Shown: positions 20,808 through 29,638 of the stretch, piece by piece
How positions within the stretch are numbered: the first letter of the stretch is position 1
Layout of the letters: each line of letters starts with the position of its first letter
Source of the DNA: Aeromonas rivipollensis
GTDB lineage: Bacteria > Pseudomonadota > Gammaproteobacteria > Enterobacterales > Aeromonadaceae
Assembly: GCF_037811135.1 (NCBI RefSeq)
Contig: NZ_CP149130.1
Coordinates: forward strand, 2,600,501 to 2,664,500
Reading direction: 5' to 3'
DNA: 64,000 bases
Notes under the pieces: model-generated
Told to the model about the DNA's origin: nothing
The model's input: only the letters and a program-made list of their open reading frames with translations
Databases searched by the model: none
Position numbers and translations under genes: made by a program

Positions 20808-22802
20808 GTGAGTCAAACATCCTTACATCATGCCCGATTGGACTGGAATGAAGCGGGAACTCCAGTCTCCAGTGAGTTCGGGGATGTGTACTTTTCCAAT
20901 GATAACGGTCTAAGTGAAACCCGCTACGTCTTTTTATTGCAAAATCGCCTACCGGCACGATTTTCGCACCACGATAGTGACAGTTTCGTGATTGGCGAAA
21001 CAGGTTTCGGCACAGGTCTTAACTTTCTGGCGACAATGGCCGCCTTCCTGGAACAGGCGCCCCAATCAGGCAACGGCTCCCGCCTGCACTTCATCAGCTT
21101 CGAGAAATACCCCCTGGCCCAGGCCGATCTGCGCAAGGCCCTGGCGGCCTGGCCCGAGCTCGCGTCCTTAAGCCAGCCTCTCATCGACCAGTGGCCGCTG
21201 CCGGTATCCGGCTGCCACCGCCTGCTGTTTGCAGACGGTCGCATTCGCCTCGATCTCTGGCTTGGCGACATCAAGGAGATGCTGCCCCAGGTGCCTCACG
21301 GGCCCCAGGGCCTGGTGGATGCCTGGTATCTGGATGGCTTCTCGCCGGCCAAGAATCCCGAGATGTGGACGCAAGCGCTGTTCGATGGCCTGGCTCGCCT
21401 CGCCCGCCCCGCCGCAACCCTCTCGACCTTTACCTGCGCCGGTTTCGTGCGCCGCGGCCTGATTGACGCCGGCTTTGCCATGAAGAAGGTGAAAGGGCAC
21501 GGCAGCAAGCGGGAGATGCTGGCAGGGATGCGAGAGGGCAAAGTGCCTGAGCAGAGCATCTCCCCCTGGTATGCCCGCCCCGCCGGCCGGGACGGCGAGG
21601 TGCTGATCATCGGCGGCGGCATCGCCTCGGCCATGACGGCACTCTCCCTGGTGGAACGGGGCCGCAAGGTGACCCTGTTGTGCGAAGAGGGCGAGCCGGC
21701 CACCGGCGCCTCCGGCAACCGGCAGGGTGCGCTCTATCCCCTGCTCAATGGGGAGCACGATGCGCTGTCGCGCTTCTATTCCCTGGCCTTTGGCTATTCC
21801 CGCCAGCGGCTGCTGGCGCTGGCCGAGCGCCATCCCGTCGCCTTCTCCCTGTGCGGCGTCACCCAGCTTGGCTATGACGAGAAATCCGCCGCCAAGCTCG
21901 CCAAGATGGGTCAGGGTCCCTTCCCCCCCGAGCTGATGCATGCCATGTCAGCCACTGATGTCGAACAGGCTGTCGGCCTGCCCTGCGGCCATGGTGGCGT
22001 CAGCTACCCCCTGGGGGGCTGGCTCTGCCCAGCGGATCTCACCCGCGCCGCCCTGAAAGAAGCGCAAGCCAGCGGCCTGCTGCGCCTTGAGTACTACACA
22101 CCGGTGAGCACCATTAGCGAACTGGCGGACGGCTGGCAGGTGGAGAGCCAGGATGGCCGCCAGTGGCTGGCCCCCAACCTGGTGGTGGCCGCCGGTCACC
22201 AGCTGCCCGCCCTGATCCCCTTTGCGGAGTTGCCGCTCTACCCGGTGCGCGGTCAGGTGAGCCATGTACCGACCACGGCGCGGTTAAGCGAGCTCAGGAC
22301 GGTTCTCTGTTACGACGGCTACCTCACCCCGGCCCACGACGGAGCGCACTGCATCGGGGCCAGCTATGGCCGCAACCAGAGCACCCTCGCGTATAGTGCC
22401 GAGGAGCAGGCCCAGAACCAGGCGCGGCTGCAAGCCTGCCTGCCGGATCAAAGCTGGCCTGCCGAGGTGGATGTGAGCGGCAACGAGGCGCGAGTGGGAG
22501 TGCGCTGCGCCAGCCGGGATCACCTGCCGGTGGCGGGGCCAATCGCCAGATTGGCAAGCCTGGCGGATCACGATCTCAAGGCCCCCGCTGATCGGCAGAG
22601 CGCGCTGCCCCTCCACCCGGGTCTGTTTGTGCTGGGGGCCCTCGGCTCCCGGGGCCTGTGCTCGGCACCGCTCTGCGGTGAGCTGGTCGCGAGCGAAATT
22701 TGCGGTGATCCGCTGCCGCTGGCCGCCGATCTGCTGGAGGCGCTGCATCCCGCCCGCTACTGGGTGCGCAGGCTGCGCAAGGGCAAGCCGCTACGGGACT
22801 AG
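20808..22802 (+). CDS. mnmC: bifunctional tRNA U34 methyltransferase/FAD oxidoreductase
   Basis: This 664-residue fusion makes the last steps of mnm5(s2)U34 in tRNA. The N-terminal half is the SAM methyltransferase (MnmD) with [17 protein letters not shown] and [11 protein letters not shown]. The C-terminal half is the FAD oxidoreductase with [17 protein letters not shown] near residue 262 and the ATGASGN segment. I chose GTG at 20808 because AGAGGA lies just upstream. An in-frame ATG at 20787 would add seven residues. E. coli MnmC has 668 residues. Confidence 0.93.
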   Translation: MSQTSLHHARLDWNEAGTPVSSEFGDVYFSNDNGLSETRYVFLLQNRLPARFSHHDSDSFVIGETGFGTGLNFLATMAAFLEQAPQSGNGSRLHFISFEKYPLAQADLRKALAAWPELASLSQPLIDQWPLPVSGCHRLLFADGRIRLDLWLGDIKEMLPQVPHGPQGLVDAWYLDGFSPAKNPEMWTQALFDGLARLARPAATLSTFTCAGFVRRGLIDAGFAMKKVKGHGSKREMLAGMREGKVPEQSISPWYARPAGRDGEVLIIGGGIASAMTALSLVERGRKVTLLCEEGEPATGASGNRQGALYPLLNGEHDALSRFYSLAFGYSRQRLLALAERHPVAFSLCGVTQLGYDEKSAAKLAKMGQGPFPPELMHAMSATDVEQAVGLPCGHGGVSYPLGGWLCPADLTRAALKEAQASGLLRLEYYTPVSTISELADGWQVESQDGRQWLAPNLVVAAGHQLPALIPFAELPLYPVRGQVSHVPTTARLSELRTVLCYDGYLTPAHDGAHCIGASYGRNQSTLAYSAEEQAQNQARLQACLPDQSWPAEVDVSGNEARVGVRCASRDHLPVAGPIARLASLADHDLKAPADRQSALPLHPGLFVLGALGSRGLCSAPLCGELVASEICGDPLPLAADLLEALHPARYWVRRLRKGKPLRD

Positions 22803-22840
22803 GCCAAGGAGGCGCGGCGGCCGCCGCACCATTCAGCGCA

Positions 22841-22882
22841 CCAATAAAAACGGGCTTCCCCAGGGAAGCCCGTTTTTATTGG
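22841..22882. terminator. bidirectional terminator of mnmC and DUF922 gene
   Basis: A perfect 20-bp inverted repeat, CCAATAAAAACGGGCTTCCC at 22841-22860 and its complement at 22863-22882, with a 2-nt centre. A/T runs on both flanks serve both strands. Confidence 0.93.
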
Positions 22883-22891
22883 TGATGACGC

Positions 22892-23497
22892 TCAACTGCC
22901 CTCTGGCCAGCTGACCCCGAGCTTGCGCCCCCGATCGGTCTGCTGCGCCAGGGTGGCGAATCGATCGCGGGTCGCCTCCAGCACTGCCTGTCCCTGTTGC
23001 CAGCCCTGATACTGCAAGGCGGCACAATCCTGGGCGACGGGCAGCTGGGCGAGCCGGATGCCGAGCTGGCTGACGCTCTCCAGCAGAATGTCCTTGTGAC
23101 GGCTCTCGTAGTCGAACATGGCCGCCACCAGCTTGTCCCACTTCTGCCGCTCCGCCGCAGACGCCCTGGCCTTGTCCATCCAGTTCGGCACCCTGACCTG
23201 GATGCGGGCCGTCACACTGGCCTTATCCAGCTCGCAGCGCGCCGGGGTCGCCCTGGTCTGCAACTGCCAGGAGAGCTGATAGCTGGCCCTGCCGATATGG
23301 CCGTCCGCCTGAGTAGGCGACAAGGCGGTGATCTGGCGCATCACGGCGGCCACATCGGCCCCAAAGACCCGGTAGAACTGGAAATCGACCTTGATATCGG
23401 GCGCCACCCGAATACCTGCATAATGGGAGGGTGCAGCTCCGATTGAGGCGGCATATATGAGGGCCGCCACCACCCCTGTCTTGCTGAAGAGTCCCAT
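22892..23497 (-). CDS. DUF922 secreted protease-like protein
   Basis: This 201-residue exported protein has a hydrophobic N-terminal signal (MGLFSKTGVVAALIYAASIGAA) and a mature part matching the DUF922 layout: SYQLSWQLQTRATPARCEL, RIQVRVPNWMD, then WDKLVAAMFDYESRHKDIL. DUF922 proteins are predicted zinc proteases with an HExxH motif. Here the first histidine is tyrosine (YESRH), so classical metal binding is doubtful. I chose ATG at 23497 because the signal begins there. An in-frame TTG at 23539 is the alternative. Confidence 0.7.
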   Translation of the reverse strand: MGLFSKTGVVAALIYAASIGAAPSHYAGIRVAPDIKVDFQFYRVFGADVAAVMRQITALSPTQADGHIGRASYQLSWQLQTRATPARCELDKASVTARIQVRVPNWMDKARASAAERQKWDKLVAAMFDYESRHKDILLESVSQLGIRLAQLPVAQDCAALQYQGWQQGQAVLEATRDRFATLAQQTDRGRKLGVSWPEGS

Positions 23498-23818
23498 CGC
23501 TGTGCTGCCTTGCTCCTTGTGAGTCCGGCGTAATTTCAATTAATAATCAATGAATTAATAGTCAGTGTGGGAGATTAACCGTGATCAGGGCTGCTGTCAC
23601 CTGCTCTCGGAGCCGGGAGCGGCAAAGGGACGGGATCCGACCCTGCTCCAGATGGGGATTTGCAAGGGAGATCACAGCCAGCCACCATCCTCATGGTGAA
23701 TTACTCCTTATGAGGTAATAATCCCGGCGTTTTTGTTGGCACATGTCAGGCTAGCCAGTCCAACCCTCTGCTCAGCCCGCTAGATGCCCGACGTCACTCC
23801 ATACTCAGGAACCTATTT
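23498..23818. other. divergent intergenic region upstream of dcuC
   Basis: A 321-bp region between the divergent DUF922 gene and dcuC. It contains AT-rich stretches at 23530-23570 and a partial inverted repeat around 23700-23722 (TTACTCC/GAGGTAA). dcuC of E. coli is under FNR control, but I could not find a clean FNR site here. No gene seen. Confidence 0.4.
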
Positions 23819-25171
23819 ATGATGGAACTCCTTATTGGCACCCTGGTCACCCTGGCCGTGGGTCGCTACATCTTCAAGGACTATTCGGCGACCGGGGTGC
23901 TGCTCGGCGGTGGCCTCTTGCTGCTGGCGATCACCGCCTTGATGGGCAAGGCGGTGCTGCCTGCCAGCGTCGCCTCCACCGGCCACGTGGCCACCGATGT
24001 ATTCGAATACGTGCGCTTCCTGCTGGTGGACAGGGGCGGCGGCCTCGGCATGCTGATCATGGTGCTGTGCGGCTTTGCCGGCTACATGAGCCACATAGGC
24101 GCCAACACCATACTGGTGAAGCTGGCCAGCAAGCCCCTCGGCATCATCAAGTCCCCTTACATATTGCTGGTGGCTGCCTACCTGGTGGCCTGCGCCATGT
24201 CGCTGGCGGTGAGCTCCGCCACCGGCCTCGGCGTGCTGCTGATGGCGACCCTGTTCCCGCTGATGGTCAACATGGGGATCTCCCGTGGCGCCGCGGCCGC
24301 AGTGTGCGCCTCCCCGGCCGCCATCATACTGTCTCCCACCTCGGGGGACGTGGTGATGGCCGCCCAGGCCGCCAACATGGAGCTCATCGACTTTGCCTTC
24401 AAGCTGACCCTGCCCATCTCCCTGACGGCCATAGCCGCCATGGCGGTGACCCACTTCTTCTGGCAGCGCTATCTGGACAGAAAGTCCGGCGAGCACAACG
24501 AGGCGGTTGCCCCGAGCGATCTCATCACCGATGCCCCCGGCTTCTACGCCATACTGCCGTTCACCCCCATCATCGGCGTGCTGCTGTTTGACGGCAAGCT
24601 GGGCCCCAAGCTCGACATAGTCACCATCATCGTCATCTGTCTGGTGCTGGCCGCCCTGCTGGAACTGGTGCGTAAACGCAACGGCAAGGAATTGCTGGAC
24701 GGCCTGCAGGTGTGCTGGCGCAGCATGGCTGACGCCTTCGCCGGCGTGGTCATGCTGCTGGTGGGGGCCGGGGTCTTCGCCCAGGGGCTGATGGGGCTCG
24801 GCTTCATCGCCAACCTCCTGGATCTGGCCCAGAGCTTTGGCACAGGCGGCATCGTCATCATGCTGGTGCTGGTGGTCATCACCACCCTGGCCGCCTTCAC
24901 CACGGGGTCCGGCAACGCCCCCTTCTACGCCTTCGTGGAGCTGATCCCGCACCTGGCCACCAGTCTGGGTGTCAACCCCGCCTACCTGGTCATCCCCATG
25001 CTGCAGGCCTCGAACCTGGGTCGCACTATTTCGCCGGTCTCCGGGGTGGTGGTCGCCTGTGCGGGCATGGGCAACCTCTCCCCGTTCGAGGTGGTCAAAC
25101 GCACCTCTATGCCGGTCGCCGTCGGCCTGCTGGTGGTGATCCTCGCCACCCAGATCCTGGTGCCTGCCTGA
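23819..25171 (+). CDS. dcuC: anaerobic C4-dicarboxylate transporter DcuC
   Basis: This 450-residue inner-membrane carrier has about 12 hydrophobic segments. It aligns closely with E. coli DcuC along its length: ELLIGTLVTLAVGRYIFKDYSATGV, GYMSHIGAN, SSATGLGVLLMATLFPLMVN, TTGSGNAPFYAFVE, SNLGRTISPVSGVVVA. DcuC exports succinate during anaerobic fermentation, fitting the TCA genes nearby only functionally. The first two codons are both ATG; either could start. A hairpin follows at 25190-25213. Confidence 0.93.
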   Translation: MMELLIGTLVTLAVGRYIFKDYSATGVLLGGGLLLLAITALMGKAVLPASVASTGHVATDVFEYVRFLLVDRGGGLGMLIMVLCGFAGYMSHIGANTILVKLASKPLGIIKSPYILLVAAYLVACAMSLAVSSATGLGVLLMATLFPLMVNMGISRGAAAAVCASPAAIILSPTSGDVVMAAQAANMELIDFAFKLTLPISLTAIAAMAVTHFFWQRYLDRKSGEHNEAVAPSDLITDAPGFYAILPFTPIIGVLLFDGKLGPKLDIVTIIVICLVLAALLELVRKRNGKELLDGLQVCWRSMADAFAGVVMLLVGAGVFAQGLMGLGFIANLLDLAQSFGTGGIVIMLVLVVITTLAAFTTGSGNAPFYAFVELIPHLATSLGVNPAYLVIPMLQASNLGRTISPVSGVVVACAGMGNLSPFEVVKRTSMPVAVGLLVVILATQILVPA

Positions 25172-25189
25172 GTACCGTCTGACTCTTTT

Positions 25190-25213
25190 CCAGCCCGGCG
25201 TCTGCCGGGCTGG
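25190..25213 (+). terminator. hairpin after dcuC
   Basis: CCAGCCCGG pairs with CCGGGCTGG around a 6-nt loop, 19 bp after the dcuC stop. There is no T-tract, so its terminator role is uncertain. Confidence 0.4.
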
Positions 25214-25273
25214 CATCCCCCCCACCCCTTGCAGTAGACTCGGTGCTCTTTTTCCCCTAAGGAGGACCGAGCC

Positions 25274-26935
25274 TTGAGTATTACGGTTCAACTTGCCCAC
25301 TTCAGTGACTGCCACTCCCATTTCGATGGCGCGCCCATGCGCTTCTCCCCAGAGGGTAAGTCCGAGTGGCGTACCCAATGTGGCGGCTACGGCCGCATCC
25401 TGACCCGGCTGACCGCCCTGCGCCAGCAGGCCGCTGCCGCCGGCCAGACCTGCCTGCTGCTGCACGGGGGTGACACCTTCCAGGGGTCGCTCTATTTCAA
25501 CCGCTTCAAGGGACGGGCCAACGCCGACTTGCTCGGCCTGCTGCGACCTGATGCCATGGTGATCGGCAACCATGAGTTCGATCTCGGCAACGGTCCGCTG
25601 GTGGAGTTTTTGCGCCAGCTCGACTATCCGGTGCTGGCCGCCAACCTTGACAGCAGCCAGGAGCCGGCCGATGCCCCGCTGCGACTGCACGGCTTGCCTC
25701 ACCTGTTTGATGCCAGCCGCCCCTGGCACAGGCGCGTCATCGACGGCGTCCCCTTTGCCCTGCTCGGCATCACCTTGCCGCAGATGGCCGCCATCGCGAG
25801 CCCGGATCCCCACACCCGCTTCCACGGCATAGAGGAGACCCTCAGCGCCGCCCTCGGCGAGATCAAGGCCGAAGGAATAAAGCACATCATATTGCTCAGT
25901 CACCTGGGGCTGGAGCAGGACAAGCGGCTGGCGGCCCGCTTCCCCGAACTCAGCCTGATTGTCGGCGGCCACACCCACAGCCAGCTGGGGGATCTGGCCC
26001 CGCTCGGGCTGATAAGCGAGGGAGACTACCCCTTGATGATCGAGGGGGTTGCCATACTGCATGCGGCCCACAGCGCCCTCTGTCTCGGGGTGTGCGAGCT
26101 GGAATTTGATGAGCGCGGGCGAGTTTGCCAAAGCCACGGCCAGCTGGAGTGGCTGCCCTGGCAGCCCTGGCCCTTTGCCTCTCCCCCGCCGGCAGGCCTC
26201 CATTTCTGCGAGCCGGCTGCCGAGCTCGAGCAGCACCTGGCCAAGCGTTACCAGCCCGAGCTCGAGACCATGACCCGGCGCATAGTGACCCGCCTCGCCG
26301 GGCCACTGCACCATCAGCGCCTGCCCGATGTCGCCCTGCCCGCCGGCAGTCAGGTCGCCCCCCTGGTGGCCCAGGCCATGCTGGCCGGCGCCCGCGAACA
26401 GGTGGGTCAGGTGGATTTCGCCCTGCACAACGCAGGGGGGGTGCGCTGCTCGCTCGAGCCCGGGCCCCTCAGCGAGGCAGACATCGCCGGGCGCCTGCTG
26501 CCCTTTGCCATTCCGCTCACCCTCTACCGGGTGCACGGCCATGAGCTGGCGGAGGCGCTGGAAGGTGCCATCGACAACGCCACCAACAACGGGGTGGTCG
26601 GCAATGGCAGCGGCAGCTTCCCCTATACCGCCGGGATGCGCTTCTGTTATCAGGCAGACAGGCCCAAGGGGAGCCGGATCACCCGCCTCGAATGGGAGGT
26701 GAGCCCGGGTCAGTGGCAGAGCGTCGAGATGGATGCCATCTATCGGGGGGTCTCCAGCGCCTACACCGCCTCCGGCAAGGAGGGCTACACCGCCCTGGCC
26801 CGCACCCTGACCCAGCACAATCAGGAGCTCGGCATCACCCTGGCCGATGCCTTTATCCGCTGGGCCCGCCATCTGCCCGAGCTGGCCCCCCTGCCGCCGC
26901 TGGTGGAATACCAGGGCGCCAGCCCCATGGCCTGA
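25274..26935 (+). CDS. UshA-family metallophosphatase/5'-nucleotidase
   Basis: This 553-residue protein has an N-terminal calcineurin-like phosphatase domain with metal-binding motifs HFSDCHSH (near 8), HGGDTFQG, IGNHEFD (near 97) and GGHTHSQLG (near 235). A C-terminal 5'-nucleotidase domain carries NAGGVR near 384 and YTASGKEGY. Members hydrolyse nucleotides or sugar nucleotides. Unlike UshA, no signal peptide is visible, because the catalytic motif starts at residue 9, so it is probably cytoplasmic. The start codon at 25274 is TTG behind AAGGAGG. Substrate unknown. Confidence 0.82.
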   Translation: MSITVQLAHFSDCHSHFDGAPMRFSPEGKSEWRTQCGGYGRILTRLTALRQQAAAAGQTCLLLHGGDTFQGSLYFNRFKGRANADLLGLLRPDAMVIGNHEFDLGNGPLVEFLRQLDYPVLAANLDSSQEPADAPLRLHGLPHLFDASRPWHRRVIDGVPFALLGITLPQMAAIASPDPHTRFHGIEETLSAALGEIKAEGIKHIILLSHLGLEQDKRLAARFPELSLIVGGHTHSQLGDLAPLGLISEGDYPLMIEGVAILHAAHSALCLGVCELEFDERGRVCQSHGQLEWLPWQPWPFASPPPAGLHFCEPAAELEQHLAKRYQPELETMTRRIVTRLAGPLHHQRLPDVALPAGSQVAPLVAQAMLAGAREQVGQVDFALHNAGGVRCSLEPGPLSEADIAGRLLPFAIPLTLYRVHGHELAEALEGAIDNATNNGVVGNGSGSFPYTAGMRFCYQADRPKGSRITRLEWEVSPGQWQSVEMDAIYRGVSSAYTASGKEGYTALARTLTQHNQELGITLADAFIRWARHLPELAPLPPLVEYQGASPMA

Positions 26936-26961
26936 GTCCTCTCACCGGGCCATCTCCTGTC

Positions 26962-27007
26962 AAGGCGCCGCTTTTCTTCGTGAGAGCGGCGCTTATTACA
27001 TTTTTTC
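26962..27007 (+). terminator. terminator of the 5'-nucleotidase-family gene
   Basis: GCGCCGCT near 26965-26972 pairs with AGCGGCGC at 26985-26992, followed by TTATTACATTTTTTC. It lies 27 bp after the stop and leads into the tandem repeat region. Confidence 0.7.
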
Positions 27008-27293
27008 GAGCACAGTCCCCAGCCCCATTGCAGCGGATTGCCGGCCTCGGCAACACCAGGCAACAGCGGGTCCCGCTAATCATTTAGCCCACTGCAGGCA
27101 CTGAAAACGCTACTTTTATACATTATTTCAAACACATCACCCCAGCCTATTGCATCGGACTGCCGACCTCGGCAACACCAGGTACCGCCGTTCGTCTTGT
27201 GCAATTCAGGCACTGAAAACGCTACTTTTGTACATTATTTCAAACACATCACCCCAGCCCATTGCATCGGACTGCCGGCCTCGGCAAGATAGG
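26988..27293 (+). repeat. three-copy tandem intergenic repeat
   Basis: Copies two (27095-27182) and three (from 27207 to about 27293) are nearly identical over about 80 bp. Each starts CAGGCACTGAAAACGCTACT and continues through TACATTATTTCAAACACATC to a small inverted repeat TGCCG-NCCT-CGGCA. Copy one (about 26988-27060) is more diverged. Offsets between matching points are 122 and 112 bp. Each copy is an AT-rich block, then a GC-rich hairpin, which could be a promoter with a small transcript. The repeats fill the leader of the membrane-protein gene at 27331. No protein-like frame is seen. Confidence 0.8.
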
Positions 27294-27330
27294 CCCGCTT
27301 TTACGTCTTTCCCGCAGGAACAGGTCATCC

Positions 27331-28974
27331 ATGAATCACGCCATCCGTTTTACCCCTCAGCGCTACAACCCCGGGCTCAAGCCGCCGGTTGTCCTGCTCA
27401 CCGCCCTGATGGCGCTGCTGTTTTGCTTGCGCAACCCGCTGTTCCACGGCATGGCACCAGGCTTTGATGCCTCCCTGTTTGCTGTGATGGGCAAGATGTG
27501 GAGCGAGGGGGGCGTGCTCTATCGGGACATGATCGACATCAAGGGCCCCATGATCTTCGCCCTCGACGCCCTCGGTTACCATCTGGGGGGCTTCTTCGGG
27601 ATCTGGCTGCTGGAGTGGGTCCTCTGCTGGCTCGGCCTGCTCGCCAGCTGGCAGGCCTTCTCCCAGCTGGGGCTCTCCCTGCGGGCCCGCCTCGGCAGCA
27701 TGCTGGCGATCCTGGCGCTCTACAGCACCCGCTACTACTACGGCAACATGACCGAGGACTGGACATTCCACCTGGCCCTCATCGCCCAGTGGGCCTTCAT
27801 CACCCTGCTGCTGGACAAGCAGTTTCGCTGGGGCCCGGCCCTGGTGGCGGCCCTCACCTTCGCCATAGTGGCCTGGATGCGCACCAACAACGGCGCCTTC
27901 TGGGGTGCCTGGTATCTGGTGCTGTTCTGCCACTGGTGTCTGCGTGAGCAGTGGCGCTGCGCCTTCGGTCTGCTCTGCTCCAGCCTGTTGGGGCTGGCCC
28001 TGGTCGGCGGCCCGCTGTTCGCCTACTTCCAGCACCACGGGTTGCTGGCCGAATTCAAATACTACGCCTTCGGCATCTTCTTCGAAGGGAGCTACGGCAA
28101 CGGCTTCTCGCCGGAAGTGGGGGCCGTCGGCTTGCTGCGCACCGGCCTCGTCATGCTGCTGCCGGCCTTCATTGTGCTGATGCTGGGACGCCGCCAGGAG
28201 TGGTATCTGCCCGCCCTTTGCGCCACCCTGTTCGGCGTGCTCTTCACCCTGATCGCCAACTCCGTCTCCGGCCATGTGTTCGATCACTACGACGTGCTCT
28301 ACCTGCAGCTTGGCCTGCTGCCACTCGCCTGCCTGCTGGATCGCAGCGAGCAGCAATCCGATGCCCTGGGCATGCTCTGCATCTCCCTGGTGGTGCTGAC
28401 CGCCAGCTGGCTGCTGGCCCAGCAGCTCGGTTACGGCTGGAGCACTAAGGAGTGGTCGCTGCCGCGGGTGCGCGAAGTGCTCGGCAACAGTCTGCTGTGG
28501 GCCCTGCCGGTGCTCATCCTGGTGCCGCTCTGGCGCGCCTGGGATGTGCGCAGCGCCACCCCCTGGCTGGCCTCTCTGGCCATGCTGGCGCTCCTGGTCA
28601 ACAACGCCTGGGAGGGCAACCTCAAGGGCAAGCCGTTCAATCCGCCGGCCCAGGTAAGGGTCGACAGGATCAAGGCCGAAACGGTGCCGGCCGACAAGAT
28701 CTGGGTCGATGGCATACAGCCGCAATACTATCTGTGGACAGATCGCCAGCCCGCCTCCGCCTATCTGTTCTTCGCCAACGTCAATCCGCCCTATGACGTG
28801 CGCGAGCGGGTGCTGGCCGACATCCGGCGGCAGGACCCCAAGTTCATCATCGCCAAGCCGGAGCGGGTGGCAGAGCAGCTGAAAACGCCGAGTTCCCCCT
28901 CCAGCCTCGCCTTCTATCAATATCTGACGGACCGCTACGAAGAGGTGGATCCGGGTCTCTATCGCCGTCGTTGA
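27331..28974 (+). CDS. multi-pass membrane protein, GT-C glycosyltransferase-like
   Basis: This 547-residue inner-membrane protein has about ten or more hydrophobic segments and a C-terminal soluble part. The first periplasmic loop contains GFDASLFAVMGKMWSEGG and YRDMIDIKGPM, a D-rich loop pattern of bacterial GT-C/family-39-like transferases that use lipid-linked sugars. A C-terminal WVDGIQPQYYLWTDRQPAS segment fits the same group. The start ATG at 27331 follows AGGAACAGG. It could glycosylate an envelope polymer or protein. Acceptor and donor are unknown. It stands alone behind the tandem repeats and ends at a strong hairpin. Confidence 0.6.
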   Translation: MNHAIRFTPQRYNPGLKPPVVLLTALMALLFCLRNPLFHGMAPGFDASLFAVMGKMWSEGGVLYRDMIDIKGPMIFALDALGYHLGGFFGIWLLEWVLCWLGLLASWQAFSQLGLSLRARLGSMLAILALYSTRYYYGNMTEDWTFHLALIAQWAFITLLLDKQFRWGPALVAALTFAIVAWMRTNNGAFWGAWYLVLFCHWCLREQWRCAFGLLCSSLLGLALVGGPLFAYFQHHGLLAEFKYYAFGIFFEGSYGNGFSPEVGAVGLLRTGLVMLLPAFIVLMLGRRQEWYLPALCATLFGVLFTLIANSVSGHVFDHYDVLYLQLGLLPLACLLDRSEQQSDALGMLCISLVVLTASWLLAQQLGYGWSTKEWSLPRVREVLGNSLLWALPVLILVPLWRAWDVRSATPWLASLAMLALLVNNAWEGNLKGKPFNPPAQVRVDRIKAETVPADKIWVDGIQPQYYLWTDRQPASAYLFFANVNPPYDVRERVLADIRRQDPKFIIAKPERVAEQLKTPSSPSSLAFYQYLTDRYEEVDPGLYRRR

Positions 28975-28992
28975 GAGCGGTTGACGACAGTC

Positions 28993-29025
28993 GGGGCCGT
29001 CGCTGGCAACAGCGACGGCCCCTTT
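28993..29025 (+). terminator. terminator of the GT-C-like gene
   Basis: GGGGCCGTCGCTG, loop GCAA, CAGCGACGGCCCC, then TTTC. The 13-bp stem is perfect and lies 19 bp after the stop. Confidence 0.8.
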
Positions 29026-29110
29026 CATTGGCGTACAGATACCTGTTGTGTTCAAGGGGGCCCATCATGATTACAATGGCGCTCTTTTTTAGTGTGAAGG
29101 GGGAGACATC

Positions 29111-29614
29111 ATGGCGGATCTGACCTATCTGGGGGGCTATCCTGACCCGCTCAAGAGCCAGGTACAGCAGTTGATCGCGGCGGGAAAACTCGGCGAGATG
29201 CTGGCCAAACGCTACCCCGAGACCCACCTCATCCAGAGTGACAAGGCGCTGCTGGCCTATACCATGGAGCTGAAAAACCGCTACCTGAAAAGCTCGGCGC
29301 CGCTCTCCAAGGTGATCTTCGACGGCAAGATCAATGTGATCAAGGATGCCCTCGGCCTGCACACCTATGTCAGCCGGGTACAGGGCAACAAGCTCAAGGC
29401 CAAGAACGAGATCCGCATCGCCGCCCTGTTCAAGGAGGCCCATCCCGCCTTCCTGAAGATGATAGTGGTGCACGAGCTGGCCCACTTGCGGGAGAAGGAT
29501 CACAACAAGGCCTTCTACCAGCTCTGTCAGCACATGGAACCGGACTATCATCAACTGGAGTTCGATCTCAGGCTCTGGCTCACCTGGCGTGACATCGAAC
29601 GCTCCTCGGGCTGA
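29111..29614 (+). CDS. ygjP: YgjP-like M48/DUF45 metallopeptidase-family protein
   Basis: This 167-residue soluble protein has the zinc motif HELAHLREKDH (near residue 121). It aligns with E. coli YgjP almost end to end (DLTYLGGYP, LAKRYP, LGLHTYVSRVQG, KAFYQLCQHMEPDYHQLEFD). The fold is that of WLM/DUF45 metalloproteases; E. coli YgjP has been reported as a UTP pyrophosphatase. The ATG at 29111 follows AAGGGGGAGA. It is immediately upstream of the DUF2927 gene, with a 24-bp gap, so they may be co-transcribed. Confidence 0.9.
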   Translation: MADLTYLGGYPDPLKSQVQQLIAAGKLGEMLAKRYPETHLIQSDKALLAYTMELKNRYLKSSAPLSKVIFDGKINVIKDALGLHTYVSRVQGNKLKAKNEIRIAALFKEAHPAFLKMIVVHELAHLREKDHNKAFYQLCQHMEPDYHQLEFDLRLWLTWRDIERSSG

Positions 29615-29638
29615 CCCTATCGATTGCAAGGAGGCAAG

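Noticed and set aside
23540-23818. FNR site upstream of dcuC
   Set aside because: No TTGAT-N4-ATCAA match was found, only AT-rich sequence.
23813-26872. A 1019-codon open frame on the minus strand
   Set aside because: It is antisense to dcuC and the 5'-nucleotidase-family gene, has Gly/Gln/His-rich low-complexity composition and no domain. High GC makes such shadow frames common.
26988-27293. Tandem repeats as a CRISPR array
   Set aside because: Units are about 80-120 bp with nearly no unique spacers and only three copies, and there are no cas genes nearby.
26988-27293. JUMPstart/ops element before the GT-C-like gene
   Set aside because: The GGCGGTAGC core of ops is absent.
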